Below are positions 12,648-25,176 of a stretch of 64,000 nucleotides of DNA, piece after piece. The number at the start of each line of letters is the position of its first letter. Within the stretch, counting starts at the first letter, position 1. Under the pieces are notes generated by a model. The model was not told the DNA's origin and did no database searches. It worked only from the letters and a program-made list of their open reading frames with translations. Source of the DNA: Phaseolus vulgaris (Eukaryota; Streptophyta; Magnoliopsida; Fabales; Fabaceae); the NCBI RefSeq assembly GCF_000499845.2, contig NC_023756.2, positions 43,029,393-43,093,392 of the forward strand, given 5' to 3'. Made by a program: the position numbers and the translations under genes.

Positions 12648-13709
12648 TTGTTGTTTTCAATCACAAACACACAAAAAATGTTGTTTTTTCGCAAAACCCC
12701 AAACATAACTCTGAAAAGTCTTCGTCTTCTTCGTTCCGCAACAACCCTAACTGCAAAACCCTTCCCCGATGACCCCACCGGTGCCTACTACGATGACCTC
12801 GCCAACGAAGCCGCCAGCTCCGGCGACTACAGTGCGCTCCGAGATGTCCTCAACAAGCGCATTCAAGATGGCTTCTTAAACAGCAAACGCACCTTCAGTT
12901 TCATCACTCACTCTAATTGCTCTCCCTCCCTCATCGACAAACTCGAAGAAAACCTCTCCCATCTCAACGAAGGGCTCACGCGCGAAAACGCGCTCAATTT
13001 GCTTGTCACGCGCCTCTGCAAGATCCGGCGCACGAAGGAGGCGCTGCGCGTGGTCGAGTCATGGGCGCGTGGTGGAGTCTGTGTCCCAACCGCGTGCACC
13101 TTCTACCCCATCCTCGGCGTCGTCACAAGGGAGAAATCCCTCGACCATGCGCGGCGCGTGGTGGATTTAATGGCTGAGCTCGGTATTGGGCTGGACATAT
13201 ATGGCCAGAACCTTTTTCTCAGGGCTTACTGCTACGCCGGAGACTTTGGTGAGGCGGCCGGAATTTTGAGGAGAATGGAGGAAGTGGGTATGGCGGCGGA
13301 CTCGCGTACGTACGACGCGTTGGTGTTGGGCGCGTGTCGGGCGGGGAAGGTTGATGGTGCCATGGTGATACTGAGGAGGATGGTGGATGATGGAGTGCCC
13401 ATGTTGTACTCAACGCACATGCATGTTATTGGGACGCTTTTGAAAATGAAATGCTATGAACATGTGATGAGGTATGTGAGAATTTTTGTTGGGAAGGATA
13501 AATTGTTAGATGCTGAGCTTCTTGGGATTTTGGCTAGCAAGTTTGTGAATTTGAAGAAGGGTGAAGAAGCAATGTCAATTTTGGAGGAAATGAAGCAAAG
13601 GGGTGTGCCAATGGGTTATAAACTGAAAGACTTTTATAAAATGAATGTTGGAAAGGAAAATGGTGCAAGGGTTGATGGTGTAGTTGGAGAAGGAATAAAC
13701 AAAGTGTAG
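12648..13709 (+). CDS. Pentatricopeptide-repeat (PPR) protein, probably organelle targeted
   Basis: An intronless frame of 353 residues, typical for plant PPR genes. It is far richer in GC than its surroundings. The N-terminus (residues 1-38) is basic, rich in Ser/Thr/Leu/Arg and lacks acidic residues, as in a mitochondrial or plastid targeting peptide. About five degenerate 35-residue repeats cover roughly 149-323, for example residues 184-218 (IYGQNLFLRAYCYAGDFGEA...) and 219-253 (SRTYDALVLGACRAGKVDGA...). No E or DYW editing domain follows, so this is a short P-type protein expected to bind organelle RNA. A second in-frame ATG at 12678 (MLFFRKT) could also be the start. The target RNA cannot be told from sequence. 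Confidence 0.85.
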   Translation: MLFSITNTQKMLFFRKTPNITLKSLRLLRSATTLTAKPFPDDPTGAYYDDLANEAASSGDYSALRDVLNKRIQDGFLNSKRTFSFITHSNCSPSLIDKLEENLSHLNEGLTRENALNLLVTRLCKIRRTKEALRVVESWARGGVCVPTACTFYPILGVVTREKSLDHARRVVDLMAELGIGLDIYGQNLFLRAYCYAGDFGEAAGILRRMEEVGMAADSRTYDALVLGACRAGKVDGAMVILRRMVDDGVPMLYSTHMHVIGTLLKMKCYEHVMRYVRIFVGKDKLLDAELLGILASKFVNLKKGEEAMSILEEMKQRGVPMGYKLKDFYKMNVGKENGARVDGVVGEGINKV

Positions 13710-14107
13710 TGTGGAAAATGAAGAGTCAGGATTATGTTTGTGGACAGGGGTGAAGTAAAACAAATGTTTGTTGGAAGATAAAAATGAACCGGATGCCTGA
13801 ATTACATTTTATTTTGATGGGAATTTTGATGGATTGTCTTATTGAACTGAATTCCAGTGATATTGTATAACTTTTAGGTTCATCTTTGCTGTAAGATGTG
13901 CCTTGGTTAATGAGTTAAGATATGCAGGCAATAGAGGTACCACTTTTTGAGGTTCCCAAGTTAATATTCTCAACACACTAACTGTGCAATTTCAATTATG
14001 TATGTAATGATACCTTTCATATTCAAAACCTACATGATGGTGTTGTTGGATTGGTTTTAGTAATTTACGAAACTGACTCAAAGCTAGCATTGGCCTTAAT
14101 GATATTG

Positions 14108-14152
<45 letters not shown>

Positions 14153-15240
14153 ATATATATATATTCTTAATTTTTCCATTGATGTTACCTGTTATTATTG
14201 GGGGTTGGTTGGTTGGAATTGGGGAATGCAGAAGTATCAGTTTTACTTCATATTTTTGTGAGGCCTGATTAACTCTTGTGATTAGGGCCATTATGCTATT
14301 TTCAGCATCTCTGTAGTTTCTACTCTCTCTCTCCCTCCCTCCCTTTTCTCCTATAGATTGGATTCTTTTCTAAACTGTGCATCAATCACCTCATGTTTTC
14401 TTATTTACCCAAACTTCTATCATATTGAAATGTTCATTTGATTCATCTAATAGGTTTCCATTTGTAAATTGTCTGCAACAGTTTAACTAACAAGCTCTCT
14501 GTCTGTGACCAGAGACTACATGGTTTTTCCATATGCTTTGCTGCTGGATTAACTTGTACACTACTGGTAAATTTGAAATTATGATTTTTCTTATTTTATA
14601 AGTGAAGCAAGCATTTATGCTAGTGCTTCAGTTCAATGTGGAATATTAATCTTTAGCTTGAATCTTTCTTAGAATATGGCCACACAACCCCCGATACTAA
14701 AAGGCATCCCAAAACCCAAGCTGTGAATGTTGAGAATGTTTCTATGTTCAGTAGCTCTGTAACCTATGACCAATATGGTCAAAAACAACACGAGGTATAT
14801 TATTCTTACAGTTATAGAGCATAAGCAAGAAACTCCTATATTTTTGGCTTCTTTTACTTAAATCAACAATTGGAATAGAATAGGTGTAAAAGGTTATATT
14901 TTTAAATGAGGGTAATGGATGTATCTCGTAATGGTTTCTCTTGCCTTTTATATGTAAATTTGATGGGAATATAGTTGTCACTTACTTTCTGAAAACTTAA
15001 CTTCCAACACAACTCTTACTCTTTCTATTATAGTGCATAATAATATTAGCTTTTTTACTCAAATTGATATTTGCAGACAACAATAAGCAATAATAAATGG
15101 CATTTCCCTCTCCCATGTTACAGTTTATGCTTGTTTTCTTCAAGCCAATGAATTTTGCCATAGCATTCACTCTTGGTAATTTGCTTTCACTTGGAAGGTA
15201 TCTTCTATTTTAGAGCTGTATACTTGGTAATTTTGCCACC
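13710..15240. other. Intergenic with TC/TA microsatellites, no gene seen
   Basis: 3' flank of the PPR gene. It contains a (TC)n-(TA)n tract at about 14110-14163 and a pyrimidine run at about 14320-14346. No supported coding region. Confidence 0.5.
14110..14163. repeat. (TC)n(TA)n compound microsatellite
   Basis: About 16 TC units, then short TATC and TA units. A likely length-polymorphic locus about 400 bp downstream of the PPR gene. Confidence 0.9.
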
Positions 15241-15258
15241 TTATGATGCTGACTTACC

Positions 15259-16320
15259 ATGTATTTAAAACTATTCCCTTCGTATGATTCCTACTTATAT
15301 ATGTTCAACGAAAGTGAGGTCTATCGCATTAAAACCAAATTTACATCATGGGGATTTCTTCCCAATCATTTCTTTGGACCTTATGAACTCCTGAACTTCA
15401 CTCTTGTTGGACCTTATGTAACTAGTGAGTTTCCTAATCCAAGCATTTTATTATTGTATGTTGATTACACTATTATCATTGCAACCCATCAAATATGCCT
15501 GTTTTATACATTTCTATAGAACAATTTTCTTTTGCTACTAGTAGAAGTTATAGCCAATTTAACATTTATTATACTGTGAGTTATAAATTCTCTATAAATC
15601 ATCATTGCTAAAGAAATTGCTATAAATTCTCCATATTTTACGTACCACTGATAATTGCAAATCTGGTTTGATCAAAGACTTTGTTTAAAGTAGAAAATAT
15701 TAATCTTTGTTTTAATGGTATATACCTTATGTTTGAGACGTTTGGAGCACGCACTGTACTTTGGTTATGGATCTCTCCTTTTAGTTAAGCTCTGCTATTA
15801 GAATTGATTAGCCTTAGTTGAGTTTCTGTAATTTAACTTTCCTTTCATAGCTATTGATTCAAAGAGGGGTAAATTTAATTCAGTCACATTGGTTGCTGCT
15901 TTAATATCAACTGTTGCCAGTATTTTAGCAACATCTGCTATGATCATTTTCCTGCTTTATAGAAGAAATGGAGAATATCAGCACATGAGTTGAAGGAAAC
16001 ATAAGTGTAAGTATATTATAGAGAGCAGAATGGGGTTATATCCATCACATTGGTTGGAGAAGTTGACTCATAAGGTGTTGCCAAGATAAACCAGAGGAGA
16101 AGGCATCAATGGTAGACGTGGTGAGGGAACTAGAAGATATTGCTGCAATGCTATCAAAAAGTCATGAAGCTAGTTTCCCAGGTTGGAGGTTCCAAGTCTT
16201 CCAATTTTGGATGCACAGTAGTGGAACTTATGTTGTGAATCTTCTCCATTACCTTTGTGTAAAACTGCAAAGTCAAAGAAAAATAATTCTGAATCTTATA
16301 AAGCATGAGTAAAGTTGAAT
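15259..16320 (+). pseudogene. LRR receptor-like kinase fragment (At1g06840-like, LRR-VIII type), internally deleted
   Basis: Three pieces of one receptor kinase lie in order. At 15259-15420 a frame reads MYLKLFP...FNESEVYRI...FGPYELLNFTLVGPY, the juxtamembrane ectodomain of the At1g06840-type LRR kinases. At about 15850-15990 comes a transmembrane helix with a basic stop, VAALISTVASILATSAMIIF then LLYRRNGEYQH. At about 16021-16160 comes the kinase C-terminus: RMGLYPSHWLEKL, a frame break with a stop, then SMVDVVRELEDIAAML. The whole catalytic core (P-loop, HRD, DFG) that should lie between the last two pieces is missing, and the pieces are in different frames with stops. No functional product is expected. 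Leucine-rich repeats were not recognised upstream, so the 5' half is also lost. Confidence 0.75.
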
Positions 16321-16354
16321 ATTTTGGTCAACATTCCAGTATCAATTTAGCAAG

Positions 16355-16847
16355 GGCAAATTCTCCCTGCACCCCATAGTTTCATCTTGCACTCCCAGGG
16401 GGTTTCTGAAATTACCATTTCACCCTTAATAAAAGAAATAAATAACACTTCCTCTTCTTCATCTTTTTGATCGCGCATTGTTCACATTTAGAGATAGTTG
16501 AAAATCAGTTAGATATTGAGCCTTCCTATTGAATCTTCTTGAAAACGAATCCCTGAACGAATTGCATTGTGTTGTGTCAATCCAAAATATAATAAATTTA
16601 TATTTTGGATTATGTAATATAAAAATTTAGAATAGAAAGTTTTATATTTTGGATTATGTAATCTAAAATAAAAAAAATTATATTTCAAATTTTATAATAT
16701 AAAATACACAAAATCATAAATGTTCATTTATGAATTTTATAATTCCGAAAGTATCTAAATCTCACATTTTGAAATTAAAGAAAAAAATCAATGAAAAAGG
16801 ATAATTTTAGTATTTTGTGAAGTATAGGGGTAGAGGAAGAATTTGTC
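16355..16847. mobile_element. Mutator-like MITE, diverged variant
   Basis: A 493-bp element with inverted ends GGCAAATTCTCCCTGCACCCC and, from the right, GACAAATTCTTCCTCTACCCC. It is flanked by a 9-bp duplication with one mismatch (TTTAGCAAG 16346-16354, TTTAGCCAG 16848-16856). The interior carries TTTTGGATTATGTAAT-type repeats like those of copies A-C. Older and more diverged, with no coding capacity. Confidence 0.72.
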
Positions 16848-16956
16848 TTTAGCCAGGTCATAAAAGCCTGAGCCCAGGTGGGCTATTATGAGGCCCAATT
16901 TCTCTGAGGTTGTGGGTTGCACTCCCTGACCCAATTTATAACACCTTCATCCTTAA

Positions 16957-17314
16957 GACTGTTTCTTCTTGCACCTCCATATCTTCTTCTGCCACCTCCA
17001 TACACAACATGAAAATACATTTTTATCCTTCTTATGTCACTCCCATATAGTAGTTTCCGGATTATGTAATCCGAAAACTCTTTTGAAAGAAGACTTTCGG
17101 ATTACATAATCTGAAAGTTAAATAAGACTTCCGGATTATGTAATCCGAAAATTAATCATGCATATGAAAAAAGGCTTCCATCTAGAAGCTATTATAAATT
17201 TGAAAAATGACTTCCAGATTATGTAATCCGAAATAGTTTATAGGGGCATTTTTGGAAATTTGAAAATATATGGAGGTGAGAGAAGAAGGTATGGAGGTGC
17301 AGTAAGAAACAGTC
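16957..17314. mobile_element. Mutator-like MITE, copy B
   Basis: A 358-bp element with GACTGTTTCTTCTTGCACCTCCAT ends in inverted orientation. A perfect 9-bp target duplication, CATCCTTAA, lies at 16948-16956 and 17315-17323. Interior GGATTATGTAATCC motifs match copies A and C. It sits about 100 bp from the variant element at 16355. Confidence 0.9.
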
Positions 17315-17323
17315 CATCCTTAA

Positions 17324-18884
17324 GAGTGCCCCAAGCCTTTCCCATGTTATAGTGGTTTGATGAATCTAAGGGTGTTTCTTCCTGCACCACACTAAATTTC
17401 TTCCTGCAACCTATATTTTTGAAAAATAAATGATTATGAATTACTGAAATATTTTCGGAACCTATATTTTAGAACACATTTTATAAATTCTAGATTTATC
17501 ATTTTGAAATTAAAAAAATGTTCTAGAAAAGATATTTCGAAATGATTTTTTTGTCTTTAAGTTCTATTATGGATTTTCTATTCTGGAATGATCTTAAATC
17601 ATGGTTACCAAGTAGTTTTCAAAAAGCAAGGGATTGTGGTGGGAAATGGGGATTAGAAGTCAGAGATAAAAAGAGTTAAAAAAGAACTATAATGTAAGTT
17701 GAAAGAAAAGAAGACATTGTTTGCTTTCAAAGAATAAAAATGTCTCCACCACCAACTTAGGAAAGTAGCACTTCACCAAAAATAAACAATTGCCAAGGAA
17801 CCAGTCAAATTTGTTCTAATTCTCTCTCAATTTCAAACCATGAATCATCATGCTACAAATAATGTAATTTTTAAACCATTAAGAGAGTTAGTGTAATATA
17901 CATTAAGTGTCAACATTTTCCAAATAACTAAAGATTATAGTTTAGTGAGAGTAAAAGGAAGGGCATGTGCAAAGAGAAAATTCTTTTGAAAATATAATTG
18001 TAGTTTACTCTAAGTGTAAAATAAAACATTGAACAGAGGGTAAAAAAACACTATATACGAAATATGATTCATTTACGTGGAATGAATTTGGATCATTATA
18101 CAAGCTCTCAAGTTTTAGTGTTATAAAAGGAGAAAAAATACAGCCAAAAAGAAAAAAAAAATAACATCATGAATATATATTTTTATAAAGTTTAGGTATA
18201 ACTTAATAGTTGTAGAATATTCCTTTGTTATATTGTGAGTATTGCATTTTACCAATAAACTATTAAATTTGTTTTCATCTTAATTAATATATTAATTATT
18301 TGACGTTTTGCCTTTTATGTTTGTGAAATGTAAGAAATAAACTAAAATATAATGTTTAATTCAATTGAAAGAAAACAAAATTATTATCAATATGAAATAA
18401 GTAAAACATCCATATCTTTTAACATAATGAATATAAATGTTAATAACATCAACTATTAGGTTTTGAAAGTTAGGTTGTTTATTAGGTATGATACATCATG
18501 ACCTTTAACACCAACCCCAGCTTTGACTTTAAGATTCATCAATGTTTGGAATGTTGTAAAATGTTTCATTTTTTCAAAAAAGAACAAGAATTTCAAAATG
18601 CAATAAAACAACTACCACACCTTGATTTTAATACATAAAAGGGTAACAAAAATAAATAAAAAAACTATGAAAAATGTTATTTTGAAAATAGCATATTAAA
18701 CATACACTATACACTAGTTTACAACATATAATTACTCAGATACTAATCATGAACCATCATCTCAGCAAGAGAAGTCCTCAAAATAGAATTCTTTTATTAA
18801 CAACAATCACAGAATTCTAATTAGTCTAAACTTGCAAACAACATATCTTCATAATTATTGAAACTGAAGAACAGCAATTATGCA
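17324..18884. other. Intergenic; truncated MITE end then AT-rich DNA
   Basis: At about 17367-17412 there is another TTTCTTCCTGCACC-type end repeated twice, with no matching right end, so probably a broken MITE. The remainder is AT-rich with no supported gene. Confidence 0.5.
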
Positions 18885-20261
18885 TTAAGAAGTTCCAGTG
18901 TGAGTTGGTGATGTAAACTGATAAGAAGCATAAGAGAGACTGCCATATTCAATGCTAGTGTGGATGAGTTTGGCCTTTGAGTTTTCACCAGCAGCACCAA
19001 TAGCAACATGCAGAGGATAGAAATGATCAGGCCATGGATGAGCCTTTTTTGCATGTGGTGCTTTCTGTTCATAGTGATTGACATCTTCATATCTACACAA
19101 GCAGCACAAAACTTTAACAAACAATCCATTAGGAGACAAATTCTACAACATTTTCAATGGCTACTTTTCTTGGTAATTAGATGCATTTTGCATATACCTT
19201 CCTTCAAGAAGAGCCTCTTTCAACCAATTGTCAAATTCTAGAGCCCAGGGCTCAACAGTGGAGTTAGGGTTAATAGCTCTCAAGTTATGAACAGCACTTC
19301 CAGAACCCATGATCAACACACCTTCATCTTTAAGAGGTGCCAATGCCTTTCCAAGGTTGTAATGATAAGTTCCATCTTCTTTTGATTGAACTGATAGCTG
19401 ACAAACAGGAATGTTGGCTTCTGGGTACATCAAAAGAAGAGGAACCCAAGCACCATGGTCAAGTCCTCGACTTCTATCTTCATCAACACGGTTGAAACCA
19501 GATTTTCTCAGCAGTTCCTTCACCCTCTTTGCCAATTTTGGTGCTCCAGGAGCAGGATATTTAAGCTAATAGATGAAACATCAAGCATGTAAACTTCAGA
19601 GATTTCTACACAAATCTACCAAACATCATCACCATGAGTAGCATAATTCTATGTCAAATGAAAACATCAACACATAATTGTGTACACTGGCAGATTCAAG
19701 AATTGCATTTCTAGTTCTGGAGTTATGGATTGTTTCTTCAAGTTAATTGTTTGACATTCCAAATTCAACATAAGCATGTTCGCATAAATTTCTCGATGAT
19801 CAACTTCTCTGATACTCTAAAACTAGTTCTTAAACAGGTAAGAGAGAACATTATTCAACCATGATGAGAGAATAGCCCATTACCAAAAGCTTCAAACAGA
19901 AAGAATGTAAAAGACTACAGAAAATCATTTTAATCCAAAAGCACTTATTTTTCTGACTCAAAGAATGGAAAAAAGAAGAAGGAACAAGAGGGGTGATATG
20001 AATTTAGAGGTACGAGGTGGAAACCTTGTACATTTGTTCGGGGAATCCATAGAAGTCGTAGATGGTGTCGTTGACGGAGTCAACTACGTTGACCGTGGGA
20101 ACTGTGGTGTCCCAATGGCCAGAGATGACGAGAATTGAAGAGGGTGTGTGAGGAAAAACGTCCTTCTTCCATGACTGAAGGAACTTCCTAGCTGCAATGG
20201 ATTCATCTATGGACAAAGTGGGTGATCCATGAGATATGTAGAACGTCTCCTTCAACGCCAT
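18885..20261 (-). CDS. Extradiol ring-cleavage dioxygenase, LigB / DODA-like
   Basis: Three minus-strand exons: 20261-20025, 19565-19198 and 19092-18885, with consensus splice sites and compatible phases, giving 270 residues, the usual family length. The start [14 protein letters not shown] is that of plant 4,5-DOPA dioxygenase-like proteins; an ATG four codons upstream (MVKN) is possible. Candidate metal-binding His residues are H11 (ISHGSP), H49 (SGHWD) and H225 ([10 protein letters not shown]), with H116 in GLDHGAW near the active site. In betalain-making Caryophyllales, DODA opens the ring of L-DOPA to betalamic acid. Legumes make no betalains, so the substrate here is unknown, probably a catechol-type compound in the cytosol. 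No neighbour suggests a pathway. Confidence 0.92.
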
Positions 20262-23200
20262 ATTCTTCACCAACTCACCAAATCTTCTTTTCTTTCTTTA
20301 TTCTCTCTTTTGCTTAATCTACGTTTTGCCACACACTCAAAGCAACACAAGATAACGCATCATGAATCTCATAATATATACACACAAAAATGTGGAAGAG
20401 AGAATGAAGGAGAAGACACAAATGAGTGGTCTTCATCTATTTCACTTTATACAAACATTCAACAACTCCAAGTGTTCACACATGGGCAAAGTGGTCTTAT
20501 CACATTACATTCACCCACCTAATCATATTCTTTTGGAATAATTAACTTTATAAAAACATTTTTTTTTTGCTTTAAAATACAAATTAATTAGTAATTATGG
20601 AAAGAAATGAAATAAATTATAAATCTTAAATATCTGTCATCCACTTATTCTACATCCTCACGCCATAAATAATAATATAGTTTTCCTTATATCACACATG
20701 GAGAAACTAGTCTTCTCTAGTGTAGTTTTAGAAAAATAAATACTTTTATAGGAGTGGTTTTAGAAAAAAACTCAAAGTGGTGGTTATTTTAAGTGGAAAA
20801 GTTTTGTAGAGTTACTTATTTTTATCAAACTTGTGGTTGGGCACGTTAATCAATTTTACATATTCTTAATTTTACATTATATTAAATTATATTAATAAAA
20901 GTGAATCTTTGAAAATATTTAGCAATGATAAATAGTTTAAATAATTTGACGTTCATAGGAATGAGTGACTGAAACTATACCTGAAGATGTTTCATCAATC
21001 TTGATAAGAATGAATCGCAAATACATCTAAAATAAGGTGAAAAATATTATTGTGAAACTTTTTCACGAAAAACTTATCGAAGCCTCCCTCTTTATTCTTC
21101 ATAAGATAATTTTATTTCTATCTTTTCAAAGTACACAACATAATAAAGTGTGAAATAAATATATTAGAAATAGAATATGAAACACAATTTTAATTTATTT
21201 ACTTACCTTTTTATGATTCAATATGGTTATAAAAATTCTATAAATGTTTTAGGATATAATATTTAACATATAAAATAGATGAAACATTAAATTGAGTTCA
21301 AAATTATAATAGTTTTGCGTGAGAGTTTTATTAGAATGTTATGATTATATATCGATATTTTTTGTTGTTATACATAAAAGAAGAGGTGTGTGAGTCACAC
21401 TATTTGCTTTTATTAAGTCTTTACTTATGATGGCAATACCATATTGAATATACACACATTGATAATTGGTACTTTCTGTTAGAATTTTCTTTAAAAAGTA
21501 TTCTTTGTCAATTTAGTAGTTATCATCATAATGATGAATGTGTTGAGCACTTTCTAAACTATGTTTAATCTACTTGTCCTCAATTTTGATGTTGATATTG
21601 ATCTAGCACTTCTGTAAGACTCATAAGATCTTATAATATTTGTGGTTTCTTACCCTTTTATCTTACACTTCACTAAATGTGTCTTATTTTCATAAGATTT
21701 TATAGAGATAGAAATGTTTGAAACAAGAATTTCATTCTTCATTTTTGTGAGTCTCTATCTAACCTAGGCATGTTACATCTAACTCTTTAATCATGTTATT
21801 ATGATCAAAAGCATCTTGCATCTAGAGCTTTGAGTGTGAGTTTGTTGTGTATTATTAACTTTTTTGTTTCTTGTGCATTTTTCAAGATAGTGGTTTAGTG
21901 GTTTTAATGTCTTATGTTTATCTAATTTGTTTCATATTAGGTAACTATTTTAGATGCACCAAAACTATTTTGTTTGTGTGAAAATATTAATATCTTAGAC
22001 CTACTTTTAGATTAAAAATTGTGTTTTATTATCACTAAATCCGTCTATGCTTTAACTAATTAAATTATTTGACAAAAATTTATCATTATATTATTGTTTT
22101 AAAATTATAGTTACATATTTAAAGTAGGAGTAGTTGAGACACGTCTTGATATTCATAAGTATTTATATTCCCAAATAAATTAGAAAAGAAATACTTTTTG
22201 CAATTTTTTCCATATTTAATTGAAAAAAATTCATACATAATAATCCACAAAGGAAATATGTTGTTTTGGTATACATATTTTGTATCATATTTTAATGCTA
22301 TTAGAAATTGCAATAGACGGTATTATTTGAAGAAACAACTAGTAGAAGCACAAAAAATATGGTAAATTGGTTCCATAGGAGTTAACTTTGTAGGAGATGA
22401 AAATATAATTTTGAATTTTTTTTAGGAAATGGAAAACCAAGATCAAAATAACAAAGTAAGAGTGAGGGAAGGGATTAAAAATAATCTGATATCAAATTGA
22501 CAATGAGCTCTATTTTAGTATTTGGGGAGATAAATGACTGTAAATGGATAACATAACTCTGCAACATTTTTAAATGTGTGGTTAAAAGGGTACAATTTTT
22601 TGAATCCTTTTCACAAGTTTCATTTACCAGAATTGAGTAAAAATCAAAATTTAATCTGGAAAACTATGTGGATCACTGTTATTTTAAAATGTTGTTACTG
22701 ATGTGGATGAAATTTTGGACTTGCACTGAAAAGGTGAACATGGATTACAAATACAAATAAAAGACTACACTTTCCTACTCTTATTGGTGCATTTTGTCCA
22801 AAAACTTTTTTAACATGCCTATGAAAGTACCCCAAATCCTTATACATGGTCCTAGCACACAAAGGTTAAGTAAGAACAACAGAAACTATAGAAAGAAGTG
22901 GCCAAATGTTAAACAAACGCAGGTTAAGACACATATATTAGGAGATATACCAGTAGGTCTCAACAATAATTAATGATGATGAAACACATGCCAAGACACA
23001 ATCTGAAATTTCTGGAAAAATTTGAATCCATGAGGAATATAAGGGCCATAAAATTAATTCAAGCAGTTATTCATCAGGTCTGATACCTTCAGTAAAAGCC
23101 ACTTTGGCTTCAAAATTGAGAAAATGCAGTCAGTGCAATGAGAAGTTAAAACACAAGCCAAAGGGGAGTAAGGCAAGACAGAGGAGGGTGATGTGGAAGA

Positions 23201-25176
23201 GTTTTCATGAATTTTATGTTCTATACATATATTATATAGAACAACAGAAGGGACAGTAAAAAAGAGTCCAAATCTACATTAAAACTTTGGTCCAAAGTTG
23301 TAGTCTGAGAATATAAAGTTCATTTATCTCTAGAAAAATGTGGATGATGACTATGTAGGAATACATCAAATTTGATTAGGTGTAGTTTGCAAAATTAAAA
23401 AAGAGGGTCACAATCTGTTCATACTTTATAATGGTGATGATATTTTCTGTAGAATAAACATCAGAAGTATTAGTTACTTTTGTATAGTTTCCCATATTCA
23501 TAAAAGAAAAATTGCTGATAAAATTTGTTCTCTTGATTATTGCTTGCTAGTTCAATTCAATTCTCTGTAGCAGGAGTTTATATTAGGATCTTTTTAGCAA
23601 CAAAATATTTATTCCAAGCTTAATATTCTACCCTTCTATAGTTCCATTGCCATATTTTTGTGGTAGATTACTATGCAAATTTGTGAATAAACTCTGTAAC
23701 TGTTACTAAGTTTTGCCACAATATTTTGTCATGATATACTGATATACTGATATTCATTTCATTATAAGCAGAAAGTACATAATATCTCGACATAACAAAC
23801 TGACATCAATTTAATTTTTCAATAATTAAAACTAAAACTATTACCTAATTGAAAGTTTCATTAATGGTGTTCTTATGATTTGTACATCCAAAATAGTTAT
23901 GATGAAACATTATATGATTTCGTGGTGATGTTGAGTTCTAACATTCTTACAAGATATCATGCCATGGATATATTTTTCAAGGATTTTCCCTCTGTTTTCC
24001 CTAATAAGTTGGAGTGATTATGCATACTGAATTCTCTGTTATGACGAAATTTAGAAGTGTATTCTCCACTATAATTAATATACTTACCATAAATAAAAAT
24101 ATCAACAGGGAAACTTGATTAAATTGATAATTTATTAATATGTACTACATACATTCTATTATAATATTAGGAAACTTATTTTTGGCTAATAATTAACATG
24201 TCTCACTTTTCCATGAAAACAGAATACGTCTTCCAGATTGAAGAAATAATTCAGTCCAAGTTTCCCTCTGGTTTTCAGCTTCCAAAGATGAGAGTTCAAA
24301 GTAAAAAGCCATAAATCAAGGTACTTTTTTTCACTAAGCAATCTCCAAATCCTCATAAGTTATTCTTTTATTCACAAAAAAAGAAAAAAAGAAGTGTCGA
24401 TGGTCATGTGAATCATATAATATGAACATCATATGAAAAGAAGCAATGAGACATGTGGGTAAAACTATTGAACTCCAAGTAGGTTCAGAGATATATAATA
24501 TTTAATGTAACACATATTATCAATTTAACATTCTTAAATATGTATAATTTACTGTGCATAAGAAAGACTGGGATGTAAAAAAGCTTTCAATGTCTGAAAA
24601 GTGTTGAAAGTTTTAATCTTGTGTTGCATAATTGGGTTGGTAAACATGTTAATATTATACAATGGTTAGTGCTTAACACTGCAGGATTCTGATTCCCATA
24701 TTACAAGTTCAGCTCTCTTTCACATCATTGGATTGTTACTGTCATTATTTATATTCAAGTCAGAAGCTTTATACATAGAAAAAATGTGATTGAGATCATT
24801 TTTTTCAGTTGAATTAGATCTTTCTAAAAACATTTGGTGAAAAAAACCAAACTCTTGTGTGTGTTGGGAGTGCATTATAGAACATGCTCTACACCAACAA
24901 TTTAAAGGATAACCAAACATACACACAGTGTTAGCTTTGTTTCTTCACTTACTGTAAATTTGTATACACATAGCATAAGCAACCATAACAAGAAACCAGA
25001 CAAATGAAAATGACTCAAATTGCAGAACAGAAACTAACAGTAGCCATAAAATGATGTGAGAGAGAGATCAATTTTTTTTCAATAAATCTCATATCAATTC
25101 TATACATCCGTGAGTGCCAGAAAATGGCATCATACCTAAGCTAATTTCCTGTTCAAAGTTCCTACTTTGATCTGAT
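20262..25176. other. Long intergenic stretch, no gene seen
   Basis: A TATATA stretch at about 20371-20380 lies some 110 bp upstream of the dioxygenase ATG on its strand and is the likely promoter. The remaining roughly 4.8 kb is AT-rich with only short frames lacking family resemblance. A few moderately complex stretches (about 22780-23260 and 24200-24320) could be transcribed or be old repeats, but nothing identifies them. Confidence 0.5.
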
